From NCBI GenBank assembly GCA_002633025.1, contig NMRB01000436.1, forward strand, positions 271,508 to 335,507: a DNA stretch of 64,000 nt, read 5' to 3'. Made by a program: the position numbers and the translations under genes. The notes beneath the pieces were generated by a model. The model was not told the DNA's origin, did not search any database, and saw only the letters and a list, made by a program, of their open reading frames with translations. Of this stretch, positions 46,327-59,230 are shown piece by piece (the stretch's first letter is position 1; each line of letters opens with the position of its first letter). The stretch comes from Notospermus geniculatus. Taxonomy: Eukaryota; Nemertea; Pilidiophora; Heteronemertea; Lineidae.

Positions 46327-46961
46327 CAATACCTCGGGCAATTATCCCCCTCTTTAATCTCATAAAGTAAAGAGATATTTCTTTCAAATTAATTAGACGA
46401 GGTTTGGAACACTTACATATTGGAACCAACCTCGTCCATGACGTCTTCATGCAGTATGGACATGTTGAAAGGTCTGCCACACTACCCCATTTAACCAGTA
46501 ACCCAGGTTGATTTCACTAGCCCTCCGGGTATTGGATCTAATTGACGTGTACAAGGAGGCGTTGACTTTAAAGGCAGAATGCATGATGGATGAATAAAGG
46601 CGAGAATGGAAAGAGTGTTTTGTCTACACTGTAACGACAAACCGACGATCAAAATACGAAGTTGCAGACGACATCAGAATGAACAGATCCATTAGGAACC
46701 CTTAAAATGGAAATGTGGCAGCAAGGAATACTTTCGGAAAATTATTGTCAGCGTGCCTTTAAGATGAAGAAGATGGTGTGATGCGGCTCGTAAATCAAGT
46801 GCGAGGTGAAAACACCTCTGTAGAAAACAATTAAGAACGAACCTTGAAACGCTAACCGTTTTTTATGCCGGTAAATCGTTGATTTGTAAAAATTACCGGA
46901 ATGAATCGGTGATTTTTCTTGCAAGGTTAACACAGAAGTTGAGGAGAAGGTGACGAGAGCT
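46327..46961. repeat. Tandem duplication 4, copy A
   Basis: Direct duplicate of 46962-47609, starting caatacctcgggcaattatc and ending ggtgacgagagct. Near identical. Confidence 0.92.
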
Positions 46962-47609
46962 ACAATACCTCGGGCAATTATCCCCCTCTTTAATCTCATA
47001 AAGTAAAGAGATATTTCTTTCAAATTAATTAGACGAGGTTTGGAACACTTACATATTGGAACCAACCTCGTCCATGACGTCTTCATGCAGTATGGACATG
47101 TTGAAAGGTCTGCCACACTACCCCATTTAACCAGTAACCCAGGTTGATTTCACTAGCCCTCCGGGTATTGGATCTAATTGACGTGTACAAGGAGGCGTTG
47201 ACTTTAAAGGCAGAATGCATGATGGATGAATAAAGGCGAGAATGGAAAGAGTGTTTTGTCTACACTGTAACGACAAACCGACGATCAAAATACGAAGTTG
47301 CAGACGACATCAGAATGAACAGATCCATTAGGAACCCTTTAAAATGGAAATGTGGCAGCAAGGAATACTCAATCAGTTTCAGAAAATTATTGTCAGTGTG
47401 CCTTTAAGATGATGAAGAAGATGGCGTGATGCGGCTCGTAAATCAAGTGTGAGGTGAAAACACCTCTGTAGAAAACAATTAAGAACGAACCTTGAAACGC
47501 TAACCGTTTTTTATGCTGGTAAATCGTTGATTTGTAAAAATTACCGGAATGAATCGGTGATTTTTCTTGCAAGGTTAACACAGAAGTTGAGGAGAAGGTG
47601 ACGAGAGCT
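46962..47609. repeat. Tandem duplication 4, copy B
   Basis: Second direct copy. A tandem TATATAA-bearing segment follows at once. Confidence 0.92.
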
Positions 47610-47610
47610 T

Positions 47611-47720
47611 CGTCGTGAAGCTATATAAAGCCGACGCTGATTGGATGAGTGTCGCCGTGAAGCTATATAAAACCGACGCTGATTGGATGAGCGCTGTCGT
47701 GAAGTTTCTTTCCTCTAAAA
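47611..47720 (+). promoter_or_regulatory. 42-bp tandem segment with TATATAA and ATTGG boxes
   Basis: Two full units and a partial one (cgtgaagctatataaa, then ccgacgctgattggatga). TATATAA is at 47622-47628 and 47664-47670; ATTGG is an inverted CCAAT. It could be a tandem core promoter or a plain repeat; no transcript start can be read from sequence. Confidence 0.3.
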
Positions 47721-47760
47721 CCGATGCTGAACTGGGATGAACTGGGCCGATGAACAGCCN

Positions 47761-47935
47761 CAGGGAGCCAGTGAAGTTGTTTGAGCACAGGAGTTATGTG
47801 ATCTCGCTTTTTGGTGTTCGTGACCAGTCGCGCTGCTTGGTTCTGTAATTTCTGAAGCCGTCTGATTTCGTATTCATAACCAAACGTATGAATATTAAAA
47901 CTGTTCGGTTTCTCATCAAAGATGAAAAGAGACAA
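47761..47935 (-). pseudogene. LINE reverse transcriptase C-terminal fragment
   Basis: The minus-strand frame reads EIRRLQKLQNQAARLV, then DHITPVLKQLHWLP, the hallmark end of CR1/Jockey-type LINE reverse transcriptases. The match stops exactly at the unknown base 47760, so the piece is cut by an assembly join or a deletion. Confidence 0.8.
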
Positions 47936-49040
47936 TCATTATGTCAGATATGGCGAGAGATTTGCATCACGTTTAAGACCATGAATTACGTTTTGCATAA
48001 GTTGCAGTGATTCATCTCTCCGTGTTGAATTTCTCCGAGCAACGCGAACCCAAACTCTGCAATTCTGTCACCGATACGTCGATACTGTGGCCACGATTCT
48101 CTACCAATTATTCAAAAGGATATGACACAAGCCGGTCCACCCGACACCATAACGCCTTTACCCACCAATTCATTCACCAGAAACATCCGTTGGTAAAAAA
48201 TCACGGATTATCAAACGGGAAATATGACCACTTCGGATTCAGTGACGCTACGCTTGTGCAGCGTATTTTCTGCTTTGGTTTTGACAGTGATATGAGATGT
48301 TGTGATATGTTACTGATACCGCTGGCGTTCAGCGAAACAGACCAGTGAACGCGGTATCTTTGTATTCATATCACCACTGACCAACGACCGAGCGAATGAC
48401 TACTGTCTGTGCACACCTGATCTGTCTAAAAGCTACCGGTCTCTATGTAAATCGCAGACTCACCCCTGTAACTGTGGGGTCGGTTGGTTACCCCGGGGTG
48501 AGACGGGCAGACACCGCGCCAATCAAGACCAGCCCCTCTGCGGAAAAACGGCCTTTCTGTTCTCTGTCATGCACAATAGTATAATCATAGATTTAGTTGG
48601 TCAAACTCTATTAGTTGTGACTCTATCATCTGGTTTCTCTCTATTACTTTTACAGGCAGTCGCTGAAGACGATTAATGGAAATGATATGAGCAGTCACGA
48701 CTTTTATACGCGATTCGTTTACGGTAAATGGTGGCCAAGGCGGGACGCGCGCCGAAGGAGTGCTTTGCGTTACGTGGGATCGCCGACACAACCAATTGCT
48801 GAAACAAAACAGGTTTGACCACCAGCGGGAAAAACGAATTCAGGGAAACTTTGCCAGCCATTTCATATTCATAAGGCCGGAAGCTCTCTGGTAAGCCATC
48901 CGATTTGGCTTGTCGACGAAAAATCAATTCGCCCTATCACAAGATTAGATGTGATTCAAGATTAAAATCGACCTATTTCAACCGCTATCGTCAATTGATT
49001 ACGGACATCACGATCTTTTCGGTGTGTGGGTGGTCGCGTT
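47936..49040. other. Non-coding stretch
   Basis: Short hairpins only: accgctggcgttcagcg near 48320 and cacccctgtaactgtggggt near 48462. The ORFs at 48007-48348 and 48673-48927 (minus) match nothing I know. Confidence 0.4.
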
Positions 49041-49044
49041 GTGG

Positions 49045-49470
49045 GCGCTGCTCCACGTGAGAGTTTTCTCGTACGAGTAGGCTTTCAATGGGCAATTCAC
49101 CATTAGGGATTTTCGCAAAGCCCCCGAAACGCCAACGCTAACGCCAAACCCATTGTTCGGTGTCACGAAGAGAGCACCGAACAACAGGTTTTCAGAAATA
49201 GGAACATGTTCCTATTTTTGAAACTTGTTGAAAGCTGTTGAAAGACCTGTTGAAACGTGTTGAAAGGGGGTTTAGACGGTTCAACAGCTTTCAACAACGT
49301 TCAACAACTTTTGACGTTCAACAGCGTTCAACATGTTGAACCGTGTAAACCTCCCTTTACGGCGTACGCCGGGACCAATGGCACAAACGACTGCCCATGG
49401 CATTCTGTCGTTGAGTTGCCCATAGAGAGTCCGCCAACTCGTGGGAGAAAACTCACGTGTAGCAGCTTGG
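49045..49470. mobile_element. CACGTGAGAG-family foldback interrupted by two other elements
   Basis: Left arm 49045-49103, right arm 49370-49470. Between them lie half a GGGAGTTTTCGC element (49106-49189) and a GTTGAA-rich foldback (about 49265-49357) with ends gtttagacggttcaaca and inverse tgttgaaccgtgtaaac. Confidence 0.7.
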
Positions 49471-50384
49471 CCTGGCGTAATTGATTTCGCGAGACTCACA
49501 ATCGCATCATCTACTATTGTATCGGCCACGGCCTGCCAACGATTTCCAGTGCTGGCATTCCCTCCATGATCAGATTGTGTGCCAATTTCAAGCTGTACAT
49601 TCAATTGCTTTTTATACATTTCGCAAAAAGTAGGACTAATGATGCATTAGGTACTTCGGCATGTGATCTTTGGAATCATTTTTCTAGTTGATTACAGCAA
49701 GATGACCATGTCAGGGATCATCAATAAGGACAAAATGGTAAAAAATCCAGCGAAGACAAGTATACATCGCCGAAAAAGGCTAAGAATAAGCCGGATTGTG
49801 TTTTTTAACCGTTTTCATCTCGACGAAAAGATTGTGGACTGTTGGTTGTTGATTGCAATTATCGGAAGGAATGCGTTGAATTGGCAAGAGGGTAAGATTA
49901 GAAGTAACCTCCGCGTCTGACGATTAGCCGAGAAAGAAGAACGGACACGATCTCAGATTGGCTTTTTGATCCACACGGGACAGATTGACTCCGAGTTATC
50001 CGGCCAAGTTTATTTCGTCCGTGACCAAGAACCAAAGAACAGAAAGCAATTTGTCGTGACCAGGCGGTTTTTGGCCACGATTCGGTGCTAAGCAGCGAAC
50101 GGCTTGAGTATTCAGCGACTTGATAGGTGCTTTTAGCCGTCTAGTGCTGCAAAGTGGCTGCGAGTGAATAACAATCGACTGGGATGGTCGGAAATCAAGG
50201 TTGTTGCCTGCTGTGCAGTGTACAACATCCGGCCGGCGGGATGGGGTTCAGAGAAGTCGCCTGAATGACAGCGTGGGGGTTGCACTCCCCTCCTGGTCTT
50301 GGTCTTCTGTGCCGAAGAAAACTGGAGCAAATCGTTTTTGTCAGTTGGTCTTTAGTGAAAGTCCTACGGAGACCAACAATACTA

Positions 50385-50511
50385 GGGAGTTTTCGCAAAG
50401 CCCCGAAACGCCGACGCGAACGCCCAATCCATTGTTCGATGGCACGACGAGAGCACCGAACATAAGGATAGACGTTCGCGTTGGCGTTTCGGGGGCTTTG
50501 CGAAAACTCCC
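50385..50511. mobile_element. GGGAGTTTTCGC foldback, copy 3
   Basis: Flanked by TA at 50383-50384 and 50512-50513. A CACGTGAGAG-family right arm follows (50514-50625), so this copy also landed in that element. Confidence 0.8.
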
Positions 50512-51433
50512 TACTGAGAGCTAACGCAGGAGGAAACTCTCACGTGGAGGAGCCCCTACCCAAAAGGAAACCAACAATGGTGAATTGCCCATTGAGAGCC
50601 AACTCGCACGAGCGAACTCGAGGGCAGAGGATTATTTTTTGGGGGAACTACGTCATCAAATACAACGGGGTTTTCCAAAGCAATGGCAGGTGTTTACTCA
50701 TTCAGGAGAACGAATAGAACCCGCTTGGGTGGTAAATTTAACTCCGACTTGAAAAATCCTAATTTCAGCACCTCGGAGTCGGAGCGGGAGTGGGAGTCGG
50801 ACCACTAGATCTTAACCTCGCTAGCCATACAAGGCACGTGAAGACAAGAGTGCAGATAACAGTTTGAACCATGTTTACTGTGAAAACCGCGCGAGAAGTC
50901 AAGTTGCTGTAATGTTAAAATCTGCCTTGATACTCTTCAGCATGGACTTTAAGCTCTAAATATCACCAAATCAACGAATTCTTGGGGTGTCTAAGCGTAT
51001 TAGTCAAACGTTCAACCATTACAGTGAACGTCAGGAGCTGAAAGCAACTTCCTTCTGTAAAAAATCAACGAATTGAAGGTCTCGATAACGTGGCATGGAT
51101 CATTAGCCGCTTAAGGTGGTAATCAACTGGACATAAACCTGTCACTTCTCACTCCAGAAACCATTGATTTGGGTTTTTATGCCGTTCACATCAGACGAGT
51201 GTGTGCCAACTACACTTGACTTGCCGATCACCGTGAACGGTTAATTCTCACATGCATAAACAACAAAGCCGGCGTCGTACTTTTAGAATTCTAAACCTGT
51301 ACAAGCGTATTTCAAGCACAAAACGGCCAAGAAGAGGTATAGCTGGGAGAAATATGAAGTTTTGCGCCGAGGTAATATTCGGTGTACATTGTATCACAAA
51401 GATTAAGACTGGAAAACCGATGATATTACAAAA

Positions 51434-51915
51434 AGCATCGACTATGGCATGATATCCGTTGCAAAATTCGATACCAAACATATTTATGTTGGAAGTGTAT
51501 ATTTGCATGGGACATACACATTTATGTTCGATAAAACTCAATATGTGCATGCGATAAAGTTCATGTTCGTGTTCGATGTTACATCTATGCATGCGCTAAA
51601 ATTACATTTATGTTCGATGCTACTTCCGGTTTCATGCGAACTCGGAATTGTGGGTAATCAAAACGTAACATGTGCGTATGGTAAAAGTTCACATTCATGT
51701 CCGATGTCACATCCATGCATGCGNTAGCATCGAACATAAATGTAATTTTAGCGCATGCATAGATGTAACATCGAACACGAACATGAACTTTATCGCATGC
51801 ACATATTGAGTTTTATCGAACATAAATGTGTATGTCCCATGCAAATATACACTTCCAACATAAATATGTTTGGTGTCGAATTTTGCAACGGATATCATGC
51901 CATAATCGACAGAGA
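51434..51915. repeat. 190-bp inverted repeat around an unknown base
   Basis: Arms 51434-51624 and 51726-51915 are near perfect inverses (atggcatgatatccgttgca and inverse). The 100-bp centre ends in N at 51724. The mirrored ORFs here are products of the repeat. Confidence 0.85.
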
Positions 51916-52689
51916 AGAATTCCTACAGGTTGTTGATGGCTTATTCGACTTAAATCTTCGAAAATGCTCAACATTTAAGGGCCTGCGGTCTGAAGCTTTG
52001 CAAAAAGGTATTTCGTGCCTCGCCCAGGATATCTTTATACATGTATACTCCCTGAAACGTTGTTTCAAGAAAATTCCCCTGCTGGGACTGAATCTCGTTC
52101 CCTTCGTTTGTCAGAATTAACTCAACCTGGACCCAGGTAGAGTAACTGCGGCAGGAAACGTCTACACTATTTTTTCAGAGACTGCTTCTTGGTGGCCCGC
52201 GTTTGCAATCAGATCAGATCAGATCAGATCTGAGATGAGCGAATTCCTTCAAACATAATGTTCGCATTTTTAAAAATGGAAGAATGCCTTCAAGTGAGGA
52301 ATGTAAAACCAAACAATTAACGTTATGCGGAGCACTTCTCAAGAAAAGATTATCTTTGTTTGGTAAATATGATACCGATGTGGTCAAACAAGGCTTTGAT
52401 GTGGTGTTTGTAAAGACAATGGTAAGAGCAAAGTTTAGCAAGAAAAGTCTTAAGGCGGTCGACGTGACGCGATAAACATGCGGAAAGTTTCTCCTCGACT
52501 TTCAAGTGGCTTTTATTCAAGATTTCTTGCATCACTTGCGAGGATTTTTTAAAGTGTTTATCTTCACTTGTTCACCCGAAACGTCTGAATCAGCAATTGT
52601 CTGGACGTAAGATCTGAGCAAAACTTCTTCAAACCCTTGGAATTACCACATTATTTGAACTTCAGGGTCCCATTATTTAGTATTCTTAT

Positions 52690-53157
52690 GCCGTCCTCCA
52701 CGTGAGAGGTTCTCGTGCACGTTGGCTCTCTATGGGCAACTCATTACCCGTAGAAAACTATGGGCAGTCGTTTGTGTCACTGGTCAAGGAGTAAGGGCGG
52801 CTTTCCATTGGAGCGTTTTCGTGCACGGAAACGCTCCAATGTTTTTTCCCGTGGCGTTGGTCACGACGCGGAAAAAACAATGCTTTCGAGCGTTTCCGCG
52901 CACGGAAACGCTCCAATAGGGAGTTTTCGCAAAGCCCCCGAAACGCCAACGTGAACGTCAAACCCATTGTTCGATGCCACGAAGAGAGCACCGAACAAAA
53001 GGATAGACGTTCGCGTTGGCGTTTCGGGGGCTTTGCGAAAACTCCCTAATGGAAAGCCGCCCTTACCCGTAAAGGACACTAACAGTCCCATCGAATAATG
53101 GTGAATTGCCCATTGAGAGCCAACTTACGCGAGAAAACTCTCACGTGTAGGAGCGCC
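52690..53157. mobile_element. Three foldback elements nested one inside another
   Basis: Outer: CACGTGAGAG-family arms at 52694-52790 and 53090-53157. Middle: GGGCGGCTTTCCATTGGAGC at 52795 with its inverse ending 53062. Inner: GGGAGTTTTCGC foldback, 52919-53046, flanked by TA. Insertion order is therefore outer, middle, inner. Confidence 0.8.
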
Positions 53158-53313
53158 TTTTTTGAAGGTTTAGCGATTCGCAAGACTGTATTCTTGTGTA
53201 ATACAATATGATAGAACTTTCCTTTTAGTTTTGTGGCAAATCTACTAATTCGCTGAATAATAACAACATTCTATACTTTCATCTACAGCAATATCGTAAA
53301 TATGTTTCGAAAC

Positions 53314-54378
53314 CCAAAGGACGCTGTACTAATATTTATCTCTGATACGCCTATATCTTCTTTTTGGCTCAGTAAGTATATAAAGTACACGTACACTCGA
53401 CGAACTATTATGACTACATCATAGGGGACAATACTGCAGAGTTCGTAACAGACTTGAAAACCGACCTTCCTCTGATAAATCCTGCACTCGCCACTTTCAT
53501 AAAGACAAGAGTACAAATGGATTTTCATTTCATGGTCGGTCTGTTGGGGCCCTCATCCGTCGCTGACAATGTTCCAAATTGTGAAGGTACTTGCACCTTT
53601 AAGCTGCTTCAACAAGGCCAATTCTGAGCCAGACCTGATCTTTCATTGCCTCTGCAATCTCTGAGGTCCAAGTGTAATGTTTTTCAGTGTGGCCATTTTT
53701 CTGAGTGACTCCCATTGTTTTGAACACACTGGGAAACAGACTCACTGTTTCTCTGTGTGTCGCTCTTGTCATGTCGCGCCTTATTCCGTCAATCTATTGT
53801 AATGTCACACTGACACACGGGCCACACTGAAAAACGTCACACTGGGTTCGATCCGCAGTCGAACCAGGAACCTCAGATGTGACAGGCGCCGATGTTTTCA
53901 TCACGCCACTCTGACTTCCCCTTACTGCATGGCACTTTGGCCAATCGTATTGCTTTCCTTGGGGAACACAACCATCTGACGACCGACAGGTGTTCGGCTT
54001 GTTAAGGCCGGAACGAGCCAGTACCCAGACATCACGTTTCGAGATTATTGAAATTCATGATCTGGTTCATGATTATTCCTGGTTCAATCCCACAAGGGTT
54101 AATAAACCAGCCATTACTGATACACCGGTAACCTCCACCTCGTCTGGTATTTTGGAGGAAAAGTACGCTGGAAACTTCATCGTTGGATGAAATTACGTGT
54201 CAACAAAAGTTAGGCCGTCCATTTCAAGTTTTCACGAATTCAGCCAAATCGACAACCACAGTCACGGACCCTTGCCTTATCAAATGATTGGGAACGTATA
54301 AGCATTGTTGGTGACGTAATGGTATGCAATTTACGTTGAAAGTAATTTCTTGACGTCTCTATCTAGAAAGGCATTATT
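53314..54378. repeat. Tandem duplication 5, copy A
   Basis: Direct duplicate of 54380-55470, joined through a single N at 54379. Starts ccaaaggacgctgtactaat, ends ctagaaaggcattatt. It contains a small foldback (agtgtaatgtttttcagtgt near 53672, inverse near 53823). Confidence 0.92.
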
Positions 54379-54379
54379 N

Positions 54380-55470
54380 CCAAAGGACGCTGTACTAATA
54401 TTTATCTCTGATACGCCTATATCTTCTTTTTGGCTCAGTAAGTATATAAAGTACACGTACACTCGACGAACTATTATGACTACATCATAGGGGACAATAC
54501 TGCAGAGTTCGTAACAGACTTGAAAACCGACCTTCCTCTGATAAATCCTGCACTCGCCACTTTCATAAAGACAAGAGTACAAATGGATTTTCATTTCATG
54601 GTCGGTCTGTTGGGGCCCTCATCCGTCGCTGACAATGTTCCAAATTGTGAAGGTACTTGCACCTTTAAGCTGCTTCAACAAGGCCAATTCTGAGCCAGAC
54701 CTGATCTTTCATTGCCTCTGCAATCTCTGAGGTCCAAGTGTGATGTTTTTCAGTGTGGTCATTTTTTCTGAGTGACTCCCATTGTTTGGAACACACTAAA
54801 ACAGACTCACTGTTTCTCTGTGTGTCGCTCATCGTCAAGTCACGCCTTATCCGTCAATCTGTTGTAATGTCACACTGGCACACGGGCCACACTGAAAAAC
54901 GTTACACCAGGTTCGAACCGCAGTCGAACCAGGAATCTCAGATGTGACAGGCGCCGATGTGTTTCCATCACGCCACTCTGACTTCCCCTTACTGCATGGC
55001 ACTTTGGCCTGAATCGTATTGCACTTTGGCCTGAATCGTATAGCCTTTCCTTGGGGAACACAACCATCTGATGACCGACAGGTGTTCGGCTTGTTAAGGC
55101 CGGAACGAGCCAGTACCCAGACATCACGTTTCCAGATTATTGAAATTCATGATCTGGTTCATGATTATTCCTGGTTCAATCCCACAAGGGTTAATAAACC
55201 AGCCATTACTGATACACCGGTAACCACGACCTCGTCTGGTATTTTGGAGGAAAAGTTCGCTGGAAACTTCATCGTTGGATGAAATTACGTGTCAACAAAA
55301 GTTAGGCCGTCCATTTCAAGTTTTCACGAGTTCAGCCAAATCAACAACCACAGTCACCGACCCTTTCCTTATCAAATGATTGGGAACGTATAAGCATTGT
55401 TGGTGACGTAATGGTATGCAATTTACGTTGAAAGTAATTTCTTGACGTCTCTATCTAGAAAGGCATTATT
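54380..55470. repeat. Tandem duplication 5, copy B
   Basis: Second direct copy, 26 bp longer, with a small internal repeat (gcactttggcctgaatcgta twice, 54990-55040). Confidence 0.92.
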
Positions 55471-58400
55471 CCGTAGCATTTGGTCTTATCTTAATGGTAG
55501 TGCCTCCGTTTCCTTGTGTCATGAACAAATGTTAGCGGCAGCAGTGGATGTATTCCGTCAGAGTCGGGTTTTTTTCGGATTGGACTCTTCGGATGGTAAT
55601 GCTGATGTCCACTGAACAAGTTACTCCGTACTTTAGCAACTTCGTTTGTTGCAGTATTCACTGCTATACACCGCAACGGAGGTTGTTGGTTAGTTTATTT
55701 GGCGTACGATACCGTACAACCAAATGATTAGGCCTCACCACCAACGACAACTTTCTATGTCAACTGTTACTTACGAAACGAAATGTACCATGGCTTCATC
55801 TGTTGTTCAAAACAGTATTTTTGTCACTAAACATCACGTTAGGGCCTCTTTGCGTTATCTTCATCTGTTAAGCCCATTGCAGATAACGAATCCAGGTAAA
55901 AAAGGCACTGGTAAAAAAGGCACCGGTGTTAGAGATAACGGTATTTTGAACAACCCAGCCCTGGAATTTTGAAGCTATCAGCAATATTCCGAGGGAAATA
56001 CCATCCTGAGAATATCAGTGATTCTGGTGCTGTCTCACTTCGTCACCGAACACGATACACGGTGAAGGATGGAGTAGCATTAAGAACCACTGATTACCTC
56101 AGGATGATGAAATACTTTAACTGCAGATAAAGGACAGACTCCCCCGCCCCCCGTGGCAAAACCCATGCTCATACGACTCGCCCATAAAACGTTCCCTACC
56201 GAAGGAAGCTGACAGAACTACAGGAAATGGTTCACATGAATAATACATCGAGATATCTCCTCCTGGAGTGCTTACCTTTACACACTACTGGACATTTTTT
56301 CTCGCCTACAATGTGGTCATTAATATCTCTCTTCCTATCACCTCCTCAGAGCAAGCTAAACCACATACCGGCATGAAAACACCATTTCCGAAAATGAGAA
56401 GTCTGTCGGAAGGTGCAGCCTTGGTCATAGATACACTTCGTCAACTTTTGCCACTGGTATCTCTCCTACATTGCGCCTAAAGGGCTCCGCACACTGGCGA
56501 CTAAAATGGGGGCGACTACCGATGCGACTACTACGTCGCCTGCCGTAATTACCTTTGCGGTCGATCAATGATGTCATCCACGACATCACTGATCTTCCAA
56601 AGAAGCATTTGTCGCAAACAAGTCAACAAAAACTAAAAAATCTGAAAAATGTTCAGTCGCTTCTGTGGTCGCAAGGCCGGTCGCCTACAAAATCGCTCGA
56701 AAAAATCGCTAGTGTGCGGAGCCCTTAAGGAAGACCCCGATTGGGGTCGAAAATTTGCGAACTATTCGGAGACGACTTTCCGATTTATGGTATAATACCC
56801 GTATATAGAGTTTTCGCAAAGTTCCCGAAGCGCCAACGCGAACGCCAATCCACTTTCGACACCACGAAGAAAGACCGAACAAAAGGCTAGACATTCGCGT
56901 TAGCGTTTCGGGGGCTTTGCGAAAACTCTCTGCACAGTAAATTGACCAACTCTTGCTTCTTTTCATGTCAATAAACGACAGGTCACTGTCATTTTTGCAA
57001 TAGCGCTGTAGGACAGGCTATAGTGTAGTGTTCGTAGAGAACCCCTCCCCCTTATCATTACTTCGAAAAGTGCAAAATCGCCGGGAAAATCACGCATGAT
57101 GCGAGAACCATCGATCAGCGAAGTTTGACCAGCTTAGTTATGTCGACAACGGCGCTATTACCAAACAGACGGAAGAATAAGCTTTATAAATGATATTGTG
57201 AGGAAAAACCTTTGTAAAGAGACCCCGGTGGGACCCATTGACGGGAACCTGTTAGCATGGGTCGTGTGGATGGGAATACGGGGAGGATTTGGATAAAGGG
57301 AGGAGTCTTCTCCAAAATCACTGCACACACGGCAACTGCAGTTTGCTTTCCAACAAAGTGCGCTCAGTTGCCACTGGCAGATAAAGAGTTAAACTTTGGT
57401 GTCACCATAAATTCTGGGTCTGATCGCGCAGTTTGAGCATGATTCATCAAGGTTCATATATACGGCAATAAGAATCAGAAAACAATCGAACATGATGAAA
57501 ATGACGATCACAGATGTGCGGAAAAGTAGAACATTGTCAATAAAAACGACTTAATCAAATATAAACTAACTTCTCCCTACCTTTATCGTGTCTTTTGTGT
57601 CTTTTCCCGGATGTTATGCAACCTCGCAAAGTGGTGTGAGAGCCAAAGTGCGTTGGAGTCTGCGGTGTTCGGTGGGAAATCGCGGTCCCCTTAATTAAAG
57701 AAATGGCTCTGAGATCCCTACAAATATTTATCCCGGGTAATAATGGCAAAAACAGAATGCTTTGGCAACATGTAAGTCCGAGTTCTCTTCTCGTTTGATA
57801 AATTGGTCCTCGTATATTGGCTGTGGGAGGTTTTATCGAGACAAGTTTGACAAATTCGCGGTGAAAGTCGCTGACGTCATCAGTGAGAGTGACGCCCGGA
57901 TTAAGAGATCGTCGATTCCAGGCGGCGGGGATCAGTCTTATTGATTCTGACCACAACTCTTTCATTCATGAGATCTTTTCTNATGTCGGTATAAAACTCA
58001 GACTACCTCCTGAATTCGCCACACCTGTGGCAAGCAGCATCGTAAATCTGCAGTAGAACGGATTAAGATACAAGGTGAGTTTTTACCAGTGAAAAACCCG
58101 CCATCCGCACTAATCAGTAAATTTCGTAGCCGATGAAGCACGGTAACCAGACACCTTGTTAATTTGGATCGGAAAATGAGACCTACTCCTCATGTTTACT
58201 TCGGAGTTAAACACTACCTAGATCGAGGTTGAGTTCTCACGTAGTCGGACAAACTAGAATTTTGAAGGAGCGAAAGTACGGGGAGGAGCGATTGAATACG
58301 ACTGTGTTCGGAGTTGGCTCAGTAGTCGCTTTCATAAGCTTATTGCAGAAGCAACAGGAAGTAAGGAACAGCATTTAACACCTCTCTAAATGGAATTTTT

Positions 58401-58914
58401 ACGGTCATATTACAGCAGAGGACACGACTAAACCTTGTCCTGGCTATTTCCTTTACCACATCAATATGAGAAACAGACAAAATTTGATCAGCACCATCGG
58501 GTTTCTTCTAGTCAGTCACTTGTGTTTGGCAACTCGATTCAATTTCTGAAGGCAGCCTTAACAAATGCACTAATCTACCAGACACTATATCAAGAGAAGG
58601 AAGCGATACTGAACAATATGGTTATGTGTCCGACTTTCCGATAGCTTCAACACAGCAATGTGATTTGCAGATAACAGAATCTTCTGTTTATTTTGTGAAT
58701 GTGTTGGAATTAGTTTATCGGGATTCCATCACCACGTGAAATAGACACCACATTACTACGCCCTGGTTTACAGTCCATTCAGCATGAGAGTGGGGGGGGG
58801 GTCATCATATTAGGGTCGCGTCGACAGGATGACAGTTAGGACACTCTCCTGATGACGCCTGGTTGAGATCGCAGTCAAGACGGACGAAGGACGGGTTAAA
58901 GGCACTACTACAAT
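55471..58914. other. Non-coding stretch
   Basis: MITE 56476-56728 (ends aaagggctccgcacactggc and inverse), GGGAGTTTTCGC foldback 56808-56930, unknown base at 57982, G run near 58792. The minus ORF 57555-57965 (136 codons) has no recognisable motif and overlaps an equally open plus frame. Confidence 0.45.
56476..56728. mobile_element. TIR element (AAGGGCTCCGCACACTGGCG ends)
   Basis: aagggctccgcacactggcg and inverse (cgctagtgtgcggagccctt) with inner ggcgac/gtcgcc arms. Confidence 0.75.
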
Positions 58915-59230
58915 GCAAAGGACTGATAGAGGACAGTCTCCAGGCAAAGGACTGGTAGAGGACAGTTTCAAGGCAAAGGACTGATAGAGGACAGTATCAA
59001 GGCAAGTGACTGATGGAGGACCCTATCCAGGCAAACGAATGATAGAGGACACAGGCAAAGGACTGATGGAGGAGAGTATACGGGCAAAGGACTGATAGAG
59101 GACAGTATGCAGGCAAAGGTCTGATAGAGGACAGTATGCAGGCAACGGACTGATAGAGGACAGTATACAGGCAAAGGACAGATGGAGGACAGTATACAGG
59201 CAAAGGACACTAGAGGACAGTCTTTTCCAG
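58915..59230 (+). repeat. 29-bp tandem repeat, 11 units
   Basis: Unit gcaaaggactgatagaggac plus agtatacag; one unit is 24 bp and the last is 31 bp. There are no unique spacers, so it is not a CRISPR-like array. Confidence 0.9.

Noticed and set aside
51248-52120. Mirrored ORFs with the same N-terminal text on both strands
   Set aside because: They are the two arms of the 51434-51915 inverted repeat around an unknown base.
57555-57965. 136-codon minus ORF
   Set aside because: No recognisable domain, no splice support, and the opposite strand is open over the same stretch; treated as chance.
58915-59230. CRISPR-like array
   Set aside because: Units are contiguous 29-bp repeats with no unique spacers, in a eukaryotic context.
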